From assembly GCF_009362815.1 (NCBI RefSeq), contig NZ_WHNX01000011.1:48485-112484 (forward strand): a stretch of DNA of 64,000 bases, written 5' to 3'. Below are positions 10,295-19,722 of the stretch, piece after piece (position 1 is the stretch's first letter; each line of letters begins with the position of its first letter). The stretch is from Alkalibaculum sporogenes (lineage in GTDB: Bacteria; Bacillota; Clostridia; Eubacteriales; Alkalibacteraceae). Below the pieces are notes generated by a model, which was given only the letters and a program-made list of their open reading frames with translations, was not told where the DNA came from and did not search any database. The position numbers and the translations under genes were made by a program.

Positions 10295-11083
10295 CTAATT
10301 TAAGGCCTTATCTAATGTTTGGATAAGCTGGTTATTTAGTATTTTAATAAAAGTACCTTTCATTCCTAATGATCTTGTTTGAATTACACCTGCACTCTCT
10401 AATTTCCTTAGTGCATTTACAATAACTGAACGTGTTATACCAACTCTATCGGCTATTTTACTTGCAACTAACATACCCTCGGTACCATTTAATTCTTTGA
10501 AAATATGCCCCATAGCTTCTAGTTCAGAATAAGATAAAGTGCTAATAGCCATTTGAACAACATTTTTATGTCGAGATTCTTGTTCTAAATCACGATTTTT
10601 TATACGCATCATTTCCATACCCACAACAGTTGCAGATACCTCTGCCACAACTAAATCTTCTGTAAGAAAACTATTTTTAAATTTAGAGAGTACTAAAGTA
10701 CCAAGTCTTTCTCCTCCTGCATTTATGGGAACATATGTAGAATATCGATTTCCATCAAATGGACATCGAATAGTACTATCGTACACACATAAAGGATCGA
10801 TTTCTTTTTTATTAGATAAAGTCTCAGCATATAGATTAATTATATTTGTGAAGCTTTCGGGAAACATAGTTCCCTCAGCTTCTAATGTAGATATGTTTAA
10901 TTCACAAGTGAATGTTTTTGTAAAGGAATGACCAAGTAACTTGCCATCTTTATCTGCAATATATACATTGCACTCCATTACTTCACTTAGAATATCACTT
11001 AGTCTTGAAAATGTTTGTGAGTCATTTCCTGACAATTGCAAAACTTTATTTACTTTTCGTATTTTTTCTAGAAGTATTAACAT
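10295..11083 (-). CDS. codY: GTP- and branched-chain-amino-acid-sensing global repressor CodY
   Basis: CodY represses nutrient-acquisition and biosynthesis genes in low-GC Gram-positives when isoleucine/valine and GTP are plentiful. The 262 residues consist of an N-terminal GAF domain (LSGNDSQTFSRLSDILSEVM, RCPFDGNRYSTYVPI) and a C-terminal winged helix-turn-helix with the near-invariant ASKIADRVGITRSVIVNALR and KLESAGVIQTRSLGMKGT. A GGAGGT site lies 13 bases from the ATG, rather far. The gene follows hslVU as in Bacillus; codV (xerC), which precedes hslV in B. subtilis, is missing from this cluster. Confidence 0.98.
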   Translation of the reverse strand: MLILLEKIRKVNKVLQLSGNDSQTFSRLSDILSEVMECNVYIADKDGKLLGHSFTKTFTCELNISTLEAEGTMFPESFTNIINLYAETLSNKKEIDPLCVYDSTIRCPFDGNRYSTYVPINAGGERLGTLVLSKFKNSFLTEDLVVAEVSATVVGMEMMRIKNRDLEQESRHKNVVQMAISTLSYSELEAMGHIFKELNGTEGMLVASKIADRVGITRSVIVNALRKLESAGVIQTRSLGMKGTFIKILNNQLIQTLDKALN

Positions 11084-11108
11084 TTTATTTTATGATACCT
11101 CCAATTTA

Positions 11109-12506
11109 TTATAAAATATACTTTCTCATGTCCTTGTAATGATTCGCTTTATTGAAAATAGTTTTTACATAATCTACTGTAATAGCAAACTCATCTTGAT
11201 CATAATCTGGAGCAAAATATGAAATTTCTTCAACCAATTTTTCTATAACAGTATGAAGTCTTCTAGCGCCAATATTTTCTTGTTGTTCATTGAGATACAT
11301 GGCAATATGAGATATTTCTATAATAGCATCTTCATCAAAAATAAGCTCTATATTTTCTGTTTTTAAAAGTTGCTTGTATTGTTTTATAACTGCATTTTCT
11401 GGCTTGGTTAAAATACTAATAAAGTGTTCTGATGTTAAATTAGTTAAGTTTACACTTATAGGAAATCTGCCTTGAAGTTCTGGAATTAGATCCGAAACTT
11501 TACTTACATGAAATGCACCTGCTCCAATAAATAATACATGATCTGTATTTACAGGTCCATACTTAGTTGTAACAGTTGATCCTTCTACAATTGGAAGAAT
11601 ATCACGCTGTACACCTTCTCTAGATACATCTGGACCACTTTTATTTCCTTGCCCAGCTATCTTATCTATCTCATCTAAAAATATAATTCCATTTTCTTCT
11701 GCTTCTCTTATACCTTCAGAAATTACTGTATCCATGTCTATTAAGTTTTGAGCTTCTTGTTGTATTAATATTTCTCTTGCTTCTTTAATCGGAAGTTTTC
11801 TTTTTTTAGTCTTCTTTGGCAAAATACCACCAAGCATATCGTTGATATTCGCAGACATATCATCTGTGTTCATTCCCGCTAAGATACCTATAGGTGACGA
11901 TGAATTATCTTCAATTTCTACTTCAACAATTTCATTTTCTAATTCGCCATTTTTAAGTTTTTGGGCCATGCTTTTTTGCTCTTCTTTTATTACTTCGATA
12001 TTCTCATCAGAAGTGTTAACTTCATCTGTATCATCATCATCGTTATTGAATAACATATCGAAAGGATTTTTGGTTTTTTTATTTTTTTTAGGCATTGGTC
12101 TTAATAATTCTATAATTCTATCTTCAGCATTCTCTTTTGCCTTACCTTTTACATTTTCCATGTGTTTTTCTTTAACATTTCTAATTGATGTATTGACTAG
12201 ATCACGCACCATAGATTCAACATCTCTTCCAACATAACCTACCTCTGTAAATTTTGTAGCTTCTACTTTGACAAAAGGTGCATCTACTAGTTTGGCTAGT
12301 CTTCTAGCAATTTCAGTTTTTCCTACACCTGTAGGTCCAATTAGAATGATATTTTTAGGCGTAATTTCTTTTTGCATTTCTCTAGGCAATTTACTTCTTC
12401 TGTATCGATTTCTAAGAGCAATTGCTACCACTTTTTTAGCCTCTTCTTGGCCGATAATATATCTATCAAGTTCTTGGACAATTTGCCTTGGAGTTAAATT
12501 ATTCAT
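11109..12506 (-). CDS. hslU: HslU (ClpY), ATPase subunit of the HslUV protease
   Basis: HslU is the AAA+ unfoldase that feeds substrates to HslV. Walker A is GPTGVGKTE and Walker B is GIIFLDEIDKIA, with the sensor segment LQGRFPISVNL. The I-domain between them is long and acidic (FNNDDDDTDEVN). The C-terminal tail that docks into HslV reads HYKDMRKYIL. I start at ATG 12504-12506, 7 bases from AAGGAG, giving 465 residues; the GTG two codons upstream sits against the ribosome site and is less likely. Confidence 0.97.
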   Translation of the reverse strand: MNNLTPRQIVQELDRYIIGQEEAKKVVAIALRNRYRRSKLPREMQKEITPKNIILIGPTGVGKTEIARRLAKLVDAPFVKVEATKFTEVGYVGRDVESMVRDLVNTSIRNVKEKHMENVKGKAKENAEDRIIELLRPMPKKNKKTKNPFDMLFNNDDDDTDEVNTSDENIEVIKEEQKSMAQKLKNGELENEIVEVEIEDNSSSPIGILAGMNTDDMSANINDMLGGILPKKTKKRKLPIKEAREILIQQEAQNLIDMDTVISEGIREAEENGIIFLDEIDKIAGQGNKSGPDVSREGVQRDILPIVEGSTVTTKYGPVNTDHVLFIGAGAFHVSKVSDLIPELQGRFPISVNLTNLTSEHFISILTKPENAVIKQYKQLLKTENIELIFDEDAIIEISHIAMYLNEQQENIGARRLHTVIEKLVEEISYFAPDYDQDEFAITVDYVKTIFNKANHYKDMRKYIL

Positions 12507-12517
12507 AGTCACACTCC

Positions 12518-13048
12518 TTATAATTCTTCTACTATTATATTAGCATTAGTATATACACAAATTTCTGAAGCAACTTTCAAACCTTCATAAGCAATCTCTC
12601 TTGCTTTTAAATTAGAATGAGCAAGTAATGCTCTTCCAGCAGAAAGTGCATAATTACCGCCAGAACCGATTGCCATAATACCATCATCGGGCTCTATTAC
12701 CTCACCATTACCAGATATTAAAAACATATTGTCTTTATCCATTACAATTAAAAGAGCTTCTAGTTTTCTAAGCACCTTATCAGATCGCCATTCTTTTGCA
12801 AGTTCAACTGATGCTCTAAGAATATTTCCTGAGTATTCTTCTAGTTTTCCCTCGAATTTTTCGCTTAGAGTAAAGGCATCGGCGACTGAACCTGCGAATC
12901 CTAATAATACTTTATCGTTAAATATTCTCTTTATCTTTTTTGCAGAATTTTTCATAACTGTTTTTTCACCCATAGTCACTTGACCATCTCCAGCTATTGC
13001 ACATTCTCCATCTTTTCTAACTGCTAAAATAGTGGTAGCATGAAACAT
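12518..13048 (-). CDS. hslV: HslV (ClpQ), peptidase subunit of the HslUV protease
   Basis: HslV is a proteasome-like threonine peptidase. Starting at ATG 13046-13048 (GAGGTG site 6 bases upstream) gives 176 residues beginning [14 protein letters not shown]. Removal of the short propeptide would expose a Thr at position 5 as nucleophile, as in other Gram-positive Hsl[13 protein letters not shown] and [12 protein letters not shown] are the conserved loops. It is the first gene of hslV-hslU-codY, 11 bp from hslU. Confidence 0.97.
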   Translation of the reverse strand: MFHATTILAVRKDGECAIAGDGQVTMGEKTVMKNSAKKIKRIFNDKVLLGFAGSVADAFTLSEKFEGKLEEYSGNILRASVELAKEWRSDKVLRKLEALLIVMDKDNMFLISGNGEVIEPDDGIMAIGSGGNYALSAGRALLAHSNLKAREIAYEGLKVASEICVYTNANIIVEEL

Positions 13049-13732
13049 AAAATTCACCTCATTTAATTATTAGTTTTAAGCCTAACATACTTTAGTTTAA
13101 TTGGCAATAAGGAGTCGATACATAATGTTAAGGCCTATTTTGGTCATTCTAATGACTGGTTTTTGACCAAGTTTATTCTATAGTATGCTTTTGATCTAAG
13201 ATTGATGTTATCAAAGCATTAAATAACAAAATAATAACTACTTTGACAAAATATTATAAGCAATTTTAAGATTTAATAAAAGAAACGCGAACATATAGTA
13301 TTGTAGAGGGATACCGCGGAAAGTATTTTTTTTCTATGATGTTTAAAAGTTGCTTTAACACTTATTTTTTGCTGGAATCGAAGACTCAAAGTGAAGTACA
13401 AAGATTGATGGATTGCAGAATTGTTTGGAGAAGAATTATTTTGTAGTTGTTTGAGGTTACTCTTACAGATGGTGTGACTAAATTTCAAAATCCCATCATA
13501 CTTAAATACACAAATCAAGGTATAATGAGTACTAATATCTTTTACCGTGATCCATACAGTTCTTGGCAAAATGCTTGAAAAGAATCATGAATACATCCCT
13601 GCTTGCTCAAATGAATAGGATTATTACTAAAGTAACAATCCTATTCGAAAAAACAATGATAATGGCTTTCAAATAATAGCAAAATATTAGAATCTCCAGA
13701 GGATATATGTATGTTTTATAAAACAATTAATA
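13049..13732. other. intergenic region with a hairpin; no convincing gene
   Basis: The 680 bases between hslV and the symporter gene hold no ORF I would call. There is one strong inverted repeat with 15-base arms (13613-13627 and 13632-13646, one mismatch, loop TAAA) downstream of the symporter gene. It is probably that gene's terminator, although it lacks a clear U-tract. A 98-codon minus-strand frame at 13273-13569 looks like decayed sequence. Confidence 0.5.
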
Positions 13733-15124
13733 TTATTCAGTGGTTATTGCTTTAGAAGTTTTTAATTTAGCCTCATTTTCTTTTGCGTACCTTTCACAGT
13801 CACTGTCTTTCAACTTATATCCAAAGAATAAAATTCCAGCTGCAATGAGCGCTAATACTCCCGGAAGCCCACCGAATAAATACATAAATTTAGTCGCAAA
13901 TTCCGCAGTTGGTATCATGCCCGGAGTATACCCAATTAATGCGAGTCCGTATGCACCAAGCGCACCACCCAATGCCATGCCAATTTTGATAGGCATATTG
14001 CCCATGGCCAAGGCAACAGCTCTATTATCTTTATTGGTTTTCCAATATCCGTATTCGCCGCAATCTAGGAAATACAATTGCCCAAAACTCATAAAGAAGT
14101 ACATACCCACCGTATAAGCACATGCTAAGATAATATAGATCGCGAAAGAGTTGGCTCCGAAAAATGCAATACCGAAGCACATGACTGCATATGTTAGCAT
14201 TCCGACGACCATAGCAGTTTTTTTGCCTAACTTGGTACCAACTTTAGGGCCGATGAGACTACCCACAAATCCGAAAATTCCCGTAATGGTCATAGCTAGT
14301 GCCATTAGTGTTAAATTGCCAAGAACAAACATAAAGTAGAAGGCCATAATCGCCATGACAACTTGACCTGCCGTTTGGAATAATATCTGACCTAATAAAA
14401 GTATTAACAATTGTCCATTGGTAAAGACAGATTTGACCATATCGCCCAGCGTGACTACTGGCATACCTGGAGCATTTTTCAGTTGACCCTGATCGTAGGG
14501 TTTGGAAACATTGATAATCAGTGTTGCGCCTATGAAGAAAATTATAGCTCCAGTGGTTGCTACAATAGAAAAGGCGTAGGTAGGACCAACAATTGGTGTA
14601 ATTAGATCGACTGCAGGAAGTGCCGCAGCAGAAATAACAATCGCACCTATTGCTGAAAATTGAGCGTTTCGAAATGAGAGTCTGTTACGATCTTCAAAGG
14701 ATGGCCCTGCAATCATTGAAATAACTCCGAATTGTGCTGGAGCCAAATAATCCATTGATCCATGCAATCCTAAATATCCCACAAAAACTATAATAACACG
14801 TGCAGCCATTGGAAGTGCAGTTGTGTTTAAAAATTGCATGATGATACCCACAAGAACGACCCAACGAAGAATTTTAAACCAAGAACGGTATTTCCCGCTT
14901 TTCATTTTTGTTCTTTCGATGACTCCTCCAGCTGTTAGTCCAATAAAAAAATCAATGATTCGCGCTACCAAAAGAATCGTTCCCATCAGTGCTGCGCTCA
15001 TCCCCAGATGTTCAGTCATAAAAAGTGTAATATACATCATTGGGACCATGATACCAAGCATTAATGTGAATCCATAACTACCAAATTTGTTGACTTCAGA
15101 ATTAGTAAGTTTTTCTCGTTCCAT
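13733..15124 (-). CDS. glycoside-pentoside-hexuronide (GPH) family cation symporter, copy 1
   Basis: A 463-residue, 12-helix MFS-type sugar/cation symporter of the GPH (MelB-like) family. Early helices contain GLTAGGVIERTKMKSGKYRSWFKILRW, where the Gly/Lys-rich loop and KYRSW motif are characteristic, and the late segment GYTPGMIPTAEF matches the second copy. The protein probably brings a glycoside or oligosaccharide into the cell for the GH3 enzyme encoded upstream on the same strand. A paralogue of identical length is at 21692-23083. Substrate cannot be read from sequence. Confidence 0.88.
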   Translation of the reverse strand: MEREKLTNSEVNKFGSYGFTLMLGIMVPMMYITLFMTEHLGMSAALMGTILLVARIIDFFIGLTAGGVIERTKMKSGKYRSWFKILRWVVLVGIIMQFLNTTALPMAARVIIVFVGYLGLHGSMDYLAPAQFGVISMIAGPSFEDRNRLSFRNAQFSAIGAIVISAAALPAVDLITPIVGPTYAFSIVATTGAIIFFIGATLIINVSKPYDQGQLKNAPGMPVVTLGDMVKSVFTNGQLLILLLGQILFQTAGQVVMAIMAFYFMFVLGNLTLMALAMTITGIFGFVGSLIGPKVGTKLGKKTAMVVGMLTYAVMCFGIAFFGANSFAIYIILACAYTVGMYFFMSFGQLYFLDCGEYGYWKTNKDNRAVALAMGNMPIKIGMALGGALGAYGLALIGYTPGMIPTAEFATKFMYLFGGLPGVLALIAAGILFFGYKLKDSDCERYAKENEAKLKTSKAITTE

Positions 15125-15228
15125 AATATATTCCTACCTTTCAATTTTTTCTAATTTGATTTACTGCTATATTTTTTGAACCAAATTAGTATCTAATGAA
15201 CTTCTCAGATCGATTAAATTAGTCCTTT

Positions 15229-15257
15229 AAATAAAAGCTTGTGCACAGCTTTTATTT
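15229..15257 (-). promoter_or_regulatory. perfect 11-bp inverted repeat in the leader of symporter copy 1
   Basis: AAATAAAAGCT (15229-15239) and its exact complement (15247-15257) surround a 7-base centre, about 100 bases upstream of the symporter start. It could be a hairpin ending an upstream transcript or an operator. Confidence 0.45.
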
Positions 15258-15327
15258 TGCAAGATGAAAGTATCTATAGATAAAAATATGTATATGGATA
15301 ATTAACTATCCCTAGATAATTGATTAA

Positions 15328-15337
15328 GTGGTACCAC
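15328..15337. promoter_or_regulatory. GTGGTACCAC palindrome, possible repressor site
   Basis: A perfect 10-bp palindrome about 200 bases upstream of the symporter gene. Palindromes of this kind are bound by LacI-family repressors, but no such regulator is encoded in the window. Confidence 0.25.
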
Positions 15338-15508
15338 GATCACTGAATGCAAGACAATTATATATATGACGCTATTTACAAAATTATTCGTGTAAATTTC
15401 TAATATATATCACGGTTCAAAATGATAATCATGAAACCCACAGATTGTGATACAAACTTTTTAACTTCCTGAATATATAGTGGAGTGGTGTATTTTAATA
15501 CATAGAAA

Positions 15509-15547
15509 TTTCCCTCATATCACTTGTGATATGAGGGAAATATTTTT
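15509..15547. terminator. strong 15-bp hairpin between GH3 and symporter genes
   Basis: Arms TTTCCCTCATATCAC (15509-15523) and GTGATATGAGGGAAA (15526-15540) are perfect with a 2-base centre; a T-rich tract follows on the plus strand. It lies 320 bases after the GH3 stop, so the two genes may not share one transcript. The remaining ~300 bases up to 15864 show no gene. A minus-strand stretch near 15560-15600 faintly resembles an IS3-type end. Confidence 0.6.
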
Positions 15548-15864
15548 AGTCTCTTTTTTAAAAGTGTCCTTGACATAGAGGTCATTTTAAATTCCCCTTA
15601 TGTACCTTTCTAGATTGTAACCCTGTCATCTTCGATTAATCTTTCAAATCGTCCATTTTTTTATGAGCTAAATCAGTTATCCCTGCCCAAATTATATAGA
15701 TTATTATGCACCTGTCTATCACGTTGAATGGTTGGAAATGCTACTTCGCTATATATTCTACTATGAAATTCGCTTCAGAGTAAGATAGGTATATCTATGT
15801 AAATAAAACACGCTGCTAGTTGACACAAGGTAGGTTTTGTATCCCAGGCATTACTCAATGCAAC

Positions 15865-18507
15865 TTACTGTTTTTTTACATTTACTGCATAAGGAAGTTC
15901 TGTAAATTGCTCACTATATGGCTTTGCTCCCTTGTACTGATGGCTTCGCATGATAATATTTAGAATGTGCTTCGCACATGCCTGAAGATCTCCAAGATTC
16001 AACTCACCAGATTGTACTCCTGCTATAATGCTATCAATATCATTGTCACTACCTGGCATAATCAAATCATTACCTGCATAGATGCACATCGTAGGTGATG
16101 AAATATCATATTTATTTTTCTTTCCTACCCCGCCAAATAACATATCCATATTTTGAGTAGTAAACCAATCAGTCATCACAATACCTGCAAAGCCCCATTC
16201 GTTTCTGGCAACTGTAGTCAATAAATCACGGCTATTTGCTGTGTGGATACCATTTAGAAGGTTATAAGAAGACATAATGGACATTGGTTGAGCTGTTTTT
16301 ATTGCAATCTCAAAACTCTTAATATAAATTTCTCGTAGAGCCCTCTCGCTAACGTGGGAGCAACTAAGGAAGCGGTTATTTTCCTGATTATTCGCTGCAA
16401 AATGCTTAATCGTTGTTCCAATACCAGCAATGGATTGTGCTCCCTTTGTACTAGCGGCTGCACACATACCGCTTAATAGAGGATCCTCAGAATAATACTC
16501 AAAGTTGCGTCCGCAAAGTGGATTTCTATGATTGTTCATACCTGGTGCCAACCAAAGTGTAACATGCATTTCTTGCATTTCCTTGCCTACGATATATCCA
16601 CACTCTTCAATCAGTTCCATATCCCAGGAAGATGCCAGTAAAGTAGCAATCGGTATAGCGGTACAGTATTGATAATAATGGGTGCCTTCTATCTCTTCTC
16701 CTACTTTTCTGATGTCCTTACCCTCCGTAGTAAAAGCACTTGACTCAGATAAGATCACGCCATCATCAGAAGCTACAAAATGTGGAACAAGTCGAAGTCC
16801 AGCAGGACCATCTGCTAGAATCACCTCATTAATATTACGGTCTTCTTTCATAATGGTTGTTGTATCACCGGCAGCACCAGGAACAGTGATTGAAGAAGAA
16901 CCTACTGCGGACATAATTTCTAAACCTTTGGCTGTACCACAGCACAAATTCGCCATTTCCTCTACGGTAAGCTGTGCTGTAAGTTCATCCAGGGTGTATT
17001 TTCCGGAGATAACTTCATCCATTGTAATTTTGTGATTTGCGTTCATATCTATTAAAGCATCATTTGCCGGATGATATTCAATTATATTACATGAAAAATC
17101 TACTGATGAAAGAGTAATAACAGGTGCCCCTTCCTTTTCTGATACTTCCCCGTCGTAGGAATAGGATTGTATGCCAGAGATGCTCATATCTTTTACTGGA
17201 TTTTCGTCTTTGAAAAGATTCATGACTTTTTCTGTCATTACTTCTTTATCGAGATTAATCTTTGCTACAACCTTAGTACTTCTTGAGCTGTTACCAACAC
17301 GAATATAGTAACTACCTGCTTCCATAATCCAAGCAGATTTTTCCTCACTATAGGAAGCCATAGATGTAGTTTTAAAAGAAATAATTAAGGTTTCACTATC
17401 ACCAGGTTTAAGCATGGAGGTCTTTCCAAATGCCGAAAGCTCTTGGTACGGTTTTTCCAGATGTTCTTGAGGAGCAGAACTATAAATTTGAACTACTTCC
17501 CTTCCCGGGTTCTCAGAGCCTGTATTGGTCACTTTAACTGCCACTGTAACCTCGTTGGAATCCGCCTTAACATCTTCTACTTGTATTTGAAACGTTGTGA
17601 GTGCTAAGCCATATCCAAAACAATAGGATGGGGTAATGTTAAAGGTATCAAAATAACGATATCCTGTGAAAATTCCTTCAGTATAATATTCATCATCCGT
17701 ATTACCGTCATTACTGCTAAAGCCTTCGGAGGATGAATACTCGTTATAATTTTCTGCCCAAGTGGCCGTCAGCTTTCCTGAGGGAATAGTCGCTCCAACA
17801 AGCATATCAGCTACCGCATATCCTCCGATATTACCTGATTGGCTAATCAATACTAATGCATTAATGCCTGGGATGCTCTTTAATACTTTAGTATCAATAA
17901 CACCTCCAACATTTAATAATACGATAAATTGTTCAAATTTCTCAGAAAGGTAAATTATAATTGATTTTTCATCTTCTGTGAGAAGATAATCCCCTTCTTT
18001 TTCACTACGATCAGCGCCTTCGCCAGAGTTTCTGGCAAGGACATAAATTGCAGTATTTGTATCAGCACTTTCTACATCTGATTCTTTAACCATGGGGAGC
18101 GGAGGTTCACTGAAAGGATTTGACATTCGGAGAGCAAAAGCAGGTACTCCCACTTCTTTTGCATCCTTCTCTAACTTTGTCCAATATTGAGTAAATGCAT
18201 TGTGATAAATCTTCTCATATCTCTCAATCCATTTCTTTGATGTTACAGTATAACCCACTGCTTCCAGACCTTGCTCGATATTTACAACACTTCTAGAATT
18301 CACATCTCCAGATCCGGTTCCGCCTTTGATAGTTTTGCGTGCACCATTTCCATAGAGTGCAATATTTCCAATCTTTTTTTTAAATGGTAGAACACCATCA
18401 TTTTCAAGTAACACCATACATTCAGCAGCCAGTTTACGTACTCTGATCATATGCTCAATTTCACGATTAGATACATCATTCTTTGTTGTTGCATAAAATT
18501 TTGCCAT
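15865..18507 (-). CDS. glycoside hydrolase family 3 (beta-glucosidase-like), circularly permuted domain order
   Basis: An 880-residue intracellular GH3 enzyme (no signal peptide) that releases terminal beta-linked sugars. The domain order is swapped relative to most GH3 enzymes. The alpha/beta sandwich domain comes first (residues ~20-270: AAECMVLLENDGVLPF, GGTGSGDVN, NSGEGADRSEKEGDY), then a fibronectin III-like domain (~310-410). The TIM-barrel domain is last, from about residue 500 (ILADGPAGLRL, IKHFAANNQENNR). The nucleophile region is GIVMTDWF, where the Asp is expected to be catalytic. This arrangement is known from rumen and clostridial beta-glucosidases. Start ATG has AGGAGG. The symporter downstream probably supplies its substrate. 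Confidence 0.92.
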   Translation of the reverse strand: MAKFYATTKNDVSNREIEHMIRVRKLAAECMVLLENDGVLPFKKKIGNIALYGNGARKTIKGGTGSGDVNSRSVVNIEQGLEAVGYTVTSKKWIERYEKIYHNAFTQYWTKLEKDAKEVGVPAFALRMSNPFSEPPLPMVKESDVESADTNTAIYVLARNSGEGADRSEKEGDYLLTEDEKSIIIYLSEKFEQFIVLLNVGGVIDTKVLKSIPGINALVLISQSGNIGGYAVADMLVGATIPSGKLTATWAENYNEYSSSEGFSSNDGNTDDEYYTEGIFTGYRYFDTFNITPSYCFGYGLALTTFQIQVEDVKADSNEVTVAVKVTNTGSENPGREVVQIYSSAPQEHLEKPYQELSAFGKTSMLKPGDSETLIISFKTTSMASYSEEKSAWIMEAGSYYIRVGNSSRSTKVVAKINLDKEVMTEKVMNLFKDENPVKDMSISGIQSYSYDGEVSEKEGAPVITLSSVDFSCNIIEYHPANDALIDMNANHKITMDEVISGKYTLDELTAQLTVEEMANLCCGTAKGLEIMSAVGSSSITVPGAAGDTTTIMKEDRNINEVILADGPAGLRLVPHFVASDDGVILSESSAFTTEGKDIRKVGEEIEGTHYYQYCTAIPIATLLASSWDMELIEECGYIVGKEMQEMHVTLWLAPGMNNHRNPLCGRNFEYYSEDPLLSGMCAAASTKGAQSIAGIGTTIKHFAANNQENNRFLSCSHVSERALREIYIKSFEIAIKTAQPMSIMSSYNLLNGIHTANSRDLLTTVARNEWGFAGIVMTDWFTTQNMDMLFGGVGKKNKYDISSPTMCIYAGNDLIMPGSDNDIDSIIAGVQSGELNLGDLQACAKHILNIIMRSHQYKGAKPYSEQFTELPYAVNVKKQ

Positions 18508-18544
18508 TTAATTTCCTCCTAGAATTATAATTCGTAATTGTTTC

Positions 18545-18571
18545 AGTGTCATTTTCCTTCCAAATGACACT
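18545..18571 (-). promoter_or_regulatory. perfect 10-bp inverted repeat in front of the GH3 gene
   Basis: AGTGTCATTT (18545-18554) and AAATGACACT (18562-18571) are exact complements with a 7-base spacer, about 40 bases upstream of the GH3 start. Position and symmetry suit an operator for sugar-responsive control; a leader hairpin is the alternative. Confidence 0.55.
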
Positions 18572-18603
18572 ATAAATATCGTTCTATACTTTATATATAT
18601 TTA

Positions 18604-18629
18604 ATTTTATTACTTTTAAGTAATAAAAT
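18604..18629 (-). terminator. terminator after dprA
   Basis: A perfect 12-bp AT-rich inverted repeat (18604-18615 and 18618-18629) starts four bases after the dprA stop on the minus strand. U residues are part of the stem, so it is a weak but plausible terminator. Confidence 0.55.
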
Positions 18630-18632
18630 TTA

Positions 18633-19721
18633 CTATTTGACAAAATAATTACCCTTATAAATTACAATCTTATTCTTTATCTCTAAGGTGGTAAGCAAAT
18701 AATTAATAGATTTTATAGGTAGATTGAGCTTTTGATGTAGTTTGTCTGAATCCCAATATCCCATTTTTATAAGTTTTAATATTTGTATCTCTTCATTTGT
18801 TAAATTTGTTAAATCAGTAACTTCTTTTTTTCTATCACTAGCCGAAAACATAGGAAATATATCTTCTAATATATCATTACAAGATGTTATTATCTTTGCA
18901 CCTTCCTTTATAAGCAAATTTGTTCCTTTACTATTTGTATTATTTACATTACCAGGCAGTGCATAAACTTCTCTTCCCTGTTCTAAAGCATATTTAGCAG
19001 TAATTAAAGAACCACTTTTACAGGCTGCTTCTATAATAACAGTACCAAGAGAAAGTCCGCTGACAATTCGATTTCGTCTAGGAAAATTATAATTGATCGG
19101 CTTTGTTCCAGGTGGAAATTCAGACATAATAAGACCAATTTCAGTAATTTGTTTATATAGATATTTATTCTCTTTTGGATAAATAATATCTATACCATTT
19201 CCTAAAATTGCAATAGTTTTACCTTTAGCTTTTAAGGCTCCAACATGAGCCATAGAATCAATACCTCTAGCTAATCCGCTTACAATGGTAATATTCTTTG
19301 AAGCCAAATCTAGGGCAATTTTCTCACTAGATTTAAGTCCATAATACGAAGCATTTCTAGAACCTACAATAGAAATGCAGTTATCGAATATGGAATTTGA
19401 GATTTTTCCACGATAATAGATAATTGGTGGAGGTAAATGTATGTTTTTTAATATAGGAGGATATTGTTCATCTTGAATAGTTATATATTCTATATTTTTG
19501 TTTTTTAGGGTATCTAAATGCTGTTCAAGTAATAAATTACATTTACTCGATTTAATTTCTTCGATATTTTTATCATCTAATACAGGACACGCCGACAGTT
19601 GATCCTCGCTACATTGGTATAAAGATTCCATATTATCAAAATAATCATATAAGTCGTAGTAGTTTTTTACAGTAATAGTTTGTAGTAAGTTTATCCATAA
19701 AATATATTCTTTTTCTTTCAT
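18633..19721 (-). CDS. dprA: DNA-processing protein DprA/Smf
   Basis: DprA loads RecA on incoming single-stranded DNA during natural transformation and is also common in species not known to be competent. The 362 residues include an N-terminal SAM-like region and the Rossmann-like core: PPIIYYRGKI, IVGSRNASYYG, IVSGLARGIDSMAH, ILGNGIDIIYPKEN, PRRNRIVSGLS and ALPGNVNN. A C-terminal winged helix (DSDKLHQKLNLPIKSINYLL) is the DML1-like domain. It starts right after the comM stop and forms a two-gene unit with it. Confidence 0.96.
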   Translation of the reverse strand: MKEKEYILWINLLQTITVKNYYDLYDYFDNMESLYQCSEDQLSACPVLDDKNIEEIKSSKCNLLLEQHLDTLKNKNIEYITIQDEQYPPILKNIHLPPPIIYYRGKISNSIFDNCISIVGSRNASYYGLKSSEKIALDLASKNITIVSGLARGIDSMAHVGALKAKGKTIAILGNGIDIIYPKENKYLYKQITEIGLIMSEFPPGTKPINYNFPRRNRIVSGLSLGTVIIEAACKSGSLITAKYALEQGREVYALPGNVNNTNSKGTNLLIKEGAKIITSCNDILEDIFPMFSASDRKKEVTDLTNLTNEEIQILKLIKMGYWDSDKLHQKLNLPIKSINYLLTTLEIKNKIVIYKGNYFVK

Positions 19722-19722
19722 A

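Noticed and set aside
13273..13569. 98-codon minus-strand ORF downstream of hslV
   Set aside because: No ribosome site, no recognisable motif, and a composition like non-coding spacer; probably decayed DNA or chance.
15560..15780. IS3-like end or transposase fragment between GH3 and symporter genes
   Set aside because: Only a vague resemblance to an IS end; no continuous transposase motif could be read in any frame.
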